From Micromussa lordhowensis (taxonomy: Eukaryota; Cnidaria; Anthozoa; Scleractinia; Lobophylliidae), in contig OZ026597.1 in the NCBI GenBank assembly GCA_964020085.1, forward strand, positions 1,070,813 to 1,134,812: a stretch of 64,000 bases of DNA. Reading direction: 5' to 3'. A program made the position numbers and the translations under genes. Below, one piece after another: positions 51,801-60,800 of the stretch (within the stretch, counting starts at the first letter, position 1; the number at the start of each line of letters is the position of its first letter). The notes under the pieces were generated by a model. That model saw nothing but the letters and a program-made list of their open reading frames with translations. It was not told the DNA's origin and made no database searches.

Positions 51801-54800
51801 CGTACACTGACGTTTGTCACGCTATGAGGAGGTGGAAGACTGCAGTAAAGAACCTTGTGTCAGGCTTTTCTTTGCCGGTTGCTTCCTTCTCCCCGCGAGA
51901 AAGAAAAGCCTGATACTCAGGTTAGTCTGATCGTGGCGGCCATCGTCCTGGAAGTGGACGAAAGCGAATTTACTCTTCTAAAAAGGAGTGTGACAGGATT
52001 TGGCAAAGAGGACACCGACGGATTAATCTAGATAATATTGTGTACTCGTCGTGGGTGTCTTCGAAGATCAAGTGTGGCTACTCGATCGACTCCGAGTTCG
52101 CAAGACATCTCCTTTCACTTGAATGGCGGAGAAGGTCAGTATTGGCTATTGCGTTTTACTGGAATTATTATGGTTAGTGCGAAAAACTTTTAAAGTGTCA
52201 TTTCATTAGTTTTGGTCAAAATGCGCGTCTTTTAGGGAGAATTCAAGATGGCGGACGGCCGAAATAATTCTCCCAAGCTAGTGCACGTTAATGCGCATGC
52301 CCGACCGTGACACTGTTCCTTTAAGGAGGCTCAAAACAGTTTCCAGCACTTTCCAAGACGTAGACTTTGATGGACCATTATAACCACTCTATATGGGTTG
52401 ATGTCAAAATCATGGTATCAAAAAACTGCTCAATCATTGGTAAACATGTTGCAGTCAAATTTGTGGCAGAATAGGTTACCATAGCAACAATACGACCTGC
52501 TAAAAACGCCTTAATTTTAGCTTTAAGCGCTTATAACTCAACAACGAGCTCAGTGACTCCAATGTTTTGTTATCAGAGCTACCTTAATTTTTCGAAAAGG
52601 TCTTTAAATTCGTACGTACGTTTTTCTATTCTTTCTTAGTCTCGATCGGCAGTTCGTAATGCTCGAGCGTTACTAATTAAATTAACTTAATACATATATC
52701 TTACAGGGTTTCCTCCTTTGAAGCTATGTTGTTAATTCATGTTACATCACGTTACATTCATTTATATTATGTGCCATCGTTTTTGTTCACTCACCCACAC
52801 AGACCTCCATCATCATGGGAGCATTCTCAAATCCTGTGAAGCAGTCACATCGGAAAGTGCCAGCTATATTGGTGCAGGTGCCATTACCACACAGATCAGA
52901 CGAGATACGGCATTCATCAATATCTGTAAAAAATAGAGTCTTAAGCTCAACTGGCTCATTGCCGCACGTAACTCCGGTTTCTGTATCGTGAAGCGGCTAG
53001 GAGTATTGCTAGCCCCCTCCCCCGTACGGGATGCTATGGTCCTCCCGTGTGGGATGCTATGATCCCCCCTGTATATGGGATACTATGGTTCCCCCGTATG
53101 GGATGCTATGGTTCCCCCCGTATGGGATGCTATGATCCCCTCCGTATGGAATGCTATGATTCCCCCCCCCCTGTATGGGATACTGGGGGTATAGGATGCT
53201 AGACAGACAGACAGACAGACAGAGATGTTTTATTTGGAGTCTTGTACAATAAATGGTATATCGACCAAAATTTCCAAATAACTAAAAATTACAAACAACA
53301 ACAAAAAAATACTACTATTTAATTACAACCTAGAGTATTTACTTTTTGCCGTCTTCCCCATTCCTTTTTCAAAACATTCGAATATATGTTTTGCTATTAG
53401 TTTTTGTATTTTAACATTTCCGCTAGGGGGATTTATTAGAAACATGAATATTCTGTTAGGTGACATTCTGCTTATTTTTCTGCTATGGTCCATCAAAGTG
53501 TGACCCCCATCACTCTGTAAGGAAGCCCCAAGACAATTCGCCGGTACCCATCAAACTGATTACTCCAGAGTCCAAAGCGTAACGCGGTAAATCCGGCCAG
53601 GGCTATAACCCAGACCACTCGAGTCCAGCTCGAGTCCAGCGCACTAACTATGAGGCCACCGTGCCTCTCATAATATCTGATGCACAACAACAGTTGAAAA
53701 GACGCTCAGCTATTGCTAGATGAATTGCAGCCTAACGCTCTAAATGCTCCCTGAAAAAATGCTCCATGGGCAATTACTTTTGCGAAGAAAGACGTGATGC
53801 CTCTTTCCGCGATAAGATATGGAAGCTGGGGAGTCATGATACTTTTTTTATTGCCTACCTAAGCAGTCCTTTCCTTCGCCATCCAAAGCGTATCCTTGTT
53901 TGCATTCACACTGGAATCCTCCCTGCGCGTTGACGCATTGTCCGTTGTTACAGATGCCCTGCATTACACACTCGTTTATATCTACAGAAAAATCATCAGA
54001 AAGAATCACATACATTCACTTAGATCTAGGTCGAGCAACTCTAGATGAAACGTTTTCATGTCAGCTCACTGGCAATCGTTAAAAAAAGACGAGGATGAAT
54101 GCATTCTTTGCTATGTTTATGTTGGACAATGTGGTTCTAACAGTGGAGTGTGTGGATAACAGTCTGTACCCCAAACTAAAGTACGACCTTTGGAATGCAA
54201 GCTTTGGACAAGATGAGAACCGACCTTACAGATCCTTGGTTGAAATACAGATAAGATAAAGCAGGTCGCTATTTCCTTATCTACGCTGCCACATTACTTT
54301 CTGCCGTTGATCAAGGTTTTTTCCTTGATGTAAACCGCCCACACGATGCGAATTGAACATCTAAGGTACATTTAAAGGAAAGGCCCTAACGCAAAAGACA
54401 CAGTATCGGTACCATATGCGTCAGATCAGGTTGCCGTACCGTGCCCATCGAGACTTCAAATCTAGCACTGTTAAATTCATGATGTAGTCAGGTGATCTGA
54501 ATAAAGGTGTGCGTGCTATGATTTGCTACGATTTTCACTCATCGTTGGCTTTAACCCACACTTACATAAAATAATATTACTTTATAACCGCCGCCTTTCA
54601 GAAAAAGAAATGACTCTATAATCATTGCCTCTCCCCACAGAAAGCAGCATGTATACAGACCTTGAACTCTTGGTCCGGTCAAAGTTTCCACAATCTTGAA
54701 TCCCTTCTTTCGATTGCCGCAAAGTGCTTCAAAATCGTCTAAATGGAACAACATACAATAATACACTTCTGTATCGCTGACTTCTTTTTAACAATCTGCA

Positions 54801-57800
54801 TTCTTCAGTTTTAGACCTGCGACTGCAGTCGCGATCAAGCGGCAATTTCCAGCCTTAAGAATGGAAGTAATTTTTTTTCGAAAGCAATTGAGCTTGGCTG
54901 CAGACTCATTGAAAGCTATCTTGAATACTCAATTTCCCATTCTCTCTCCCGATATAATGCGCAAACTATCCAGGGTGGGGTAGTTAAGACAAAAATAATA
55001 ATAAATTGTAAATTGGTGTAGCCCACGGGCAGGCTCACCTTTAAGTCACACGCGCGGCCTGGTTAAGAAGCCCCAAACGTGAGCCTGTTCGTAGGCTAAA
55101 ATTGCTGTGAAAGGAGTGATTGAAAACTGATTGAAATTTTCTGTTGGTGTTACCTGTGTTTTCCAATGGACATTCCTGGCAGGGATTACCCCAGCCACCG
55201 CCTACCACGGAGCAACAGCAGTCAACTTTCTTGTACCGTCCGCCGTAAGGCTTGTCGCAGCCACTGGAGGTCACTGAACCATAGCAGACGTCTTCGCGAA
55301 GATCTAAAATGGCATCGACAGAAGTGTGTTAAAAGTTGTGTCCTCTGCACAGAGAATGTTTTCACCCACGTGGCGAGCAGTCGGGCCAAGTGTGACCAAG
55401 TGTTTACGTAAGAAAAGAGGATTGGTATGGTACAGAAACATGACCGCCGTTTATTGTTTTGGAACACCAATATGGCTGTCATGTGAAAAACGCGTGTGAG
55501 GTCCAGACGGCCTGTTATTGACCAAGTACTTTTTTTGCATGTTTATATTATAGACGGAGACACAGTCGATTGGTCCATAAACATAAACTAAAAGAACCAC
55601 GCCATCTTGAGAGATAAGTCGTTTACTTACCCACACAGTTTCGTTGCGTCACATCCAAAGTTAGGCCTTCAGAACATTCACAAGCAAAACTGCCAAGAGT
55701 GTTACGACAAATTCCATTGTTACACAAGCCAGGAAACTGAGTACACTCGTCAATATCTGACAAGAAATCATCACCATAGAACTTTAACAATTCGCTACTT
55801 GCACATAACCATAATCCTTTGCGTTTTGGGGGGTAACCAGTAGAAGAAATGTATAGTATCATGACAAAAATTAGTTCGGTGAGCTCGCAAAACCAGCTAC
55901 TAATGCTTAAAAATGCACCAGAATTTACCAAAATCATGATAGGAGAAATTTGTACTAGTTTATAACTAAACCTAGAGAATTTTTTTTTTGTCCATACATC
56001 GTCTTGTAATTTTACAGACGATGTATGGACAACAAAAAAATTTCTCTTCATTTGGTTATAAACTAGTACAAATTTCTCTTATCATGATTTTGGTAAATTC
56101 TGGTGCATTTTTAAGCATTAGTAGCTGGTTTTGCGAGCTCACCGAACTAATTTTTGTCATGATACCATACATTTCTTCTACTGGTTACCCCCCAAAAACG
56201 CAAGGGATTATGGGTCATGTGCAAGTAGCGAATTAGGATATTCGCTCGTGATAGTTGACTATCTACTAGTCGTTCAAAACTTTTTCTAAATCCTCTTCAC
56301 AAACACTTCGAAAACGTAAAGAGCCCGCCATTTTAATGCCAGGCTACTCACTATCTACAAGAGAAATGACAGTGAGTAGCGTAGGCAATAAGAGAACGGC
56401 ATTCGTGATGGAACGCTGGTAGATTTACTCTAATGATTGTTACACACAGGTCTCGATTGGTCACACAGTAACCAATTTTCAGGTTTATTTTAAATATTCG
56501 TTTTTTATCCCGTATTAAAAGAAAAAGTTATCAGCAGGGGAAGTTTGGCTGTAAAGACACTTGCAAAGAATGACTCGTGTGACTCGAATGGGAAAAAAGA
56601 AATGAGAGGAGAGAAGAGTCATCTTCTCTTTAGATAATCAATCATACAAAATTTAAAGTTAACTGTAAACGTTTATGTTATTGCCTTCACTGTTCCTGTA
56701 GACAAGACGAAATTTAAGCGCTTTTGATGAATAACCTAAAAGACGAGTAGTGAGTACGAACTTAGTCCAGGGATAAATTTGTGGTAAGTTGCCGTGGAAG
56801 TAACAACGACACGATTTTTTTGCTCCGTCAGCCAGATGCGCGTAACATTAAGTTGCCTAGCAATGGTTCTTAAAAGATTCCTAGGCACATTACTTTTTTT
56901 TTCTTTTGGTTCTGAGTAATTGTGTTACCTGTGCATCGAGGCTGGTCCTGAATGGCATATCCTATGGCACAACGTTCATCTTGAAATAAAATTAAAAACC
57001 ACGTTAATAAATTATGTCTCGTAAATAGTTTGTAGCCGCATCTTATTTATAACTGCTGTAAACTTCAAACAAAGGGACTTTCATGGAGGGGTGCTAGAAT
57101 CTCAATTATCGGGTGAGTTTTCGCCGATTTCTCAGCTATCAGAAAGTCTGATTGAGAGTACTGGTATTTCATTTATTAGTCACATTTTCGGTGATTTCTC
57201 AGCTATCGGTTTCAGCCCATTTCTCAACGATCAGTGAATTTCGCAAATCTCAGATCTTAGCTGTCAGTTAAAAAAAGCGTCATGACCTTACTCTTACTAA
57301 CTTTCGCGCGTACTTTTTTTCGCGAAAACTCGGGAGCTACATTTCGCGAGTACTTATTTTCGCAATTCCAGGAAAAAAAACTGTACACAAGTAGATTTAA
57401 TTTCGCGGTTTAGCCATTGCTTTTATTAATCTCCCAAATCATGACTCGAGGACCAAATTCATTACAACGAGCCTACAGATGGAAAATTTGATGACTGTAC
57501 TTGATACGTCTAGGCGAATTTAAAAGCTGAAGAATCGGACTGTGAATCGGGGGAAGAGTGCTAACTAGTTGAAAACAAGACCAAAAAGACTACTGTATAT
57601 TTTCAAGGACAGAAAATGAACAATTAAAGATGAACCCGTGACTCAGAACATTTAAAATCTATGTTTTGTTTTCTTTCATATTAAATCTGGTATAAAATTT
57701 CACTTGTTTAGTTTTCGCGCCCAAACAGAAAATTTATGTCACACTATGCTACAAAAATGTCACGCAGCTTACCTCCTTTTCTTGGAGGGCATTCATCGCA

Positions 57801-60800
57801 AGGACTTCCCCAACCCTTACCCACAGTGTTACAACAAATGTCCAAAGGCACATCGCCATTGATCGATTCCTCACAACGATTGTTGGTGATTTTTGTCCAA
57901 CACTGCGCTGTTCTTGAATCTGAAAGTCAACAATGAGAATAGAATTTAAGGATCAACCCTCACCAATAGGACCCATTCTCCTATCAAGTGCTGCAAGGAA
58001 GAGCACCTACAAGATTGAACTTAGAGGCTTTTAGATCCAAGTTTCCCGCGCAAACGGAGAATTACTAGGGGTCACCTGACCAGTATCACACTTCACGTTT
58101 GAGGATTTCGACTGGCGTTTTGAACGCCAAAAGGTCGGTTTTCAAGTAAGTCATTTACTTCAAGCTTTATTGCCTGAAATTTTGTTTTATGATACGTACA
58201 AATACTGAAATCAAATTAAGTAACTTTTTTCATTGCGGAGCTCCGGCGGCTATCATGGCTAGCGGTATTGCTCGTGGGCGCGTACGCACGACGACGACGA
58301 CGATGGCGACGACGGGGTCGCGCAAGATGGCGGCCATACTCCAGCTAATAGGTTGACAGAGACATGCGTCCTTGGTTTATAGCGTCTTTCTTTGATCTTG
58401 GACATCCATGTTACGGTCAATTGACACCTGTCAAAACAAGGTATCCGCTAACCAGTATCACGTGACCATGTCGCGGGCTCAAGTTTAGAGCTCATCGAGG
58501 TCACGTGTTTTTTTTAAGTTGACCGCGAACCAAGTGCTCGTTTTCGATTGGATCGGTTTACTTGTTGCCGGTTAATGCTAACCCAGGATTATAAAAGTTA
58601 ACCGAAATATAAATTTTTCTTGTATTCAAATGTTTTTCACTGCTTTTGTTTTGTGTATTTTGAGGACCTTGAGATAATTCAAACTCAAAACAGAAGGCCA
58701 AACAACATAAACAGAAAACCTCACCGTAAAGTTACAAAACACAAATCAAAATTCTCGCTTATCCTGGATTAGCTTAATCGAGCTTCAGTGAACATCACGG
58801 CCCAGGAGCTCTGCTTTTAGGCTTGGCTATATCTATATATTACAAACTGGTTATATCGACTAACGTCCGAACGCGTACGGCGAACGGCAAATGTCTAAGT
58901 TTGCGGTATACTTGGAGCTAAAGGTCTCTCTTGTTGTCGACCGCGATCGAGCGGAATCGAATCGAGCACAAGACAAACTTGGCGATGGTAAAAATAACAG
59001 ATGTGCACAATCAAAGAAACTCCAGGGAATGGGAATTTGCCCAATAGTTGTATTTTCCCACCCAGCTGGGGACTGTGGCGGAGGTTTCCTAACCGAAATA
59101 ACTTTTCAGTTTGAAAGGCATGCAGAGCTGAATGAGCCAGTATCCTAATTTTGCTGTGTTGGATTTCTAAAGTTACCTTTACAAATCCTGCCTGACGCGT
59201 CTAGTTTGTAATTCGGGGGACACTGACATCGAAAATTCCCAGGGGAGTTTATACAAGTTCCGTCGATACATTGCCCCTCAAAGGCACATTCGTCAATGTC
59301 TGCAAGAGAACGAGAAATATGTCAGAACTAAAATTTGTAGTCTTCTGTGATTAATTACTGAACAGACGCACAGCAACATGGAATCTGTTTGGATTATATA
59401 ATAAAGAAACAAACTATATTAAAAGTTTCTTTAGAAACTTGCCCCCTTTATACTACAAAGTTTGTATGTTTCAAATTCTTGCAACATAACAGCCAAAGAA
59501 TTGTTTATGGCGTCATCTATGCGTACATACATACATACATTACTTTCTTTACCCTCGGATTTTAGAGTAGCTTATGCAGCTAATATCTCCGAGCATTTGA
59601 GAGATAGACCACCACACCGGGAACTACGTCCCCTACTCTCGTCTGCCCTCCAATTGATCCTACGTGATAACCTATCAAGAATTCGACATAATGTTTTAAA
59701 AACAGAAAACATGTATTGTGTTTCTATCGAGTTTTAGTATAAATCTACTAGCGTTCTATCACGAAGGCCGTTCTCTGATTGGCTACGCTACTCACTATCT
59801 ATTCTGTGATAGATAGTGAGTAGCGTAACAGTGTGCACTTGTTAACAAAATGACGGCCGTTTCTTGGCGTTTTCGAAGTGTTGAGAAGAGGATTTAGATT
59901 AAGTTTTGAACGACTAGTAGATTCGTTTATACTAAGGCAATTAGATTATTCGCTCTCGATTTCTATCGTGCGATAGTTGACTCGGGCTGCGCCCTCGTCA
60001 ACTATCACGCGATAGAAATCTCGAGCTCATAATCTAATTGTTAAATAGAAACACGAGTGGAAGTTTGGGAGAACGACAAATACTGTGGGAACACCAGCCG
60101 ACAGGCGAGTGTTTCCACAGCTTTTTCGACTTCTCCCAAACTTTCAGGAGTGTTTTTATTAAACAATTAGATTATGAGCTCGAGATTTCTATCGCGTGAT
60201 AGTTGACGAGGGCGCAGCCCGAGTCGATCAACTATCACGCATAGAAATCGAGAGCGGATAATCTAATTGTCTGCGTATAAATCTACTGGTCGTTCAAAAG
60301 TTTTTCTAAATCCTCTTCACAGACACCTCGAAAGCGCAAAGAAGCGGCCGTCATTTTTTTAACAAGCGCGCACTGCTACGCTACTCACTATCTACCACAA
60401 TCAGAGAAAGGCATTCGTGATAGAACGCTAGTAGATTTATACTAAGTATTAATAGATAACTCAAGACGGAGAACGGGCCAAGTTAGCCCGAGTAGCGATT
60501 ATTACAGCAAGAAAGGCGCGCGAGGTCAAGAGAATTCTAATAGCTAATGATCAACGTGTTACCTTCACAGATTCTTGATGTTGTATTTAGCTGAAAGCCT
60601 TTTGGACAATCACAGGAGAAAGCTCCTGCTAAATTTTGACAGATTCCACCCTGACAAAGCCGAGGGTCCTCTCTGCATTCATCAATATCTACGAAAATAC
60701 ACAAGGATTGAAAATAAGTGTGACTAATTATTTCATTGGTTTGAGAGATATGCATGTTATTTACCGGCCGGGAGGTCAGCATTGGGAAAAACTGTCGGCC

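Larger units (their letters stand above)
50519..52324. mobile_element. TTAA-flanked nonautonomous DNA transposon (Kolobok/piggyBac-type target)
   Basis: TTAA at 50519-50522 and 52321-52324. Inverted ends AGGAACAGTGTCACG continue imperfectly to GCATGCGCA (about 35 bp). About 650 bp once the element nested at 50785-51924 is removed. Confidence 0.75.
50423..52794. other. Intron between cbEGF12 and cbEGF13
   Basis: Mostly the TTAA element and its nested 9-bp-duplication element. Nothing recognised in 52325-52794. Confidence 0.6.

Noticed and set aside
55988..56236. Plus-strand ORF with [14 protein letters not shown] text
   Set aside because: Mirror image of the minus-strand text caused by the fold-back element; no protein family.
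56929..56979. Two-cysteine mini-exon first read as a truncated cbEGF
   Set aside because: It aligns with the end of human hybrid domain 2 and follows the hybrid first-half exon, so it is a normal split domain.
58891..59148. Plus-strand ORF of 85 codons
   Set aside because: No recognisable domain, no splice context, and it adjoins dispersed repeats; probably chance.
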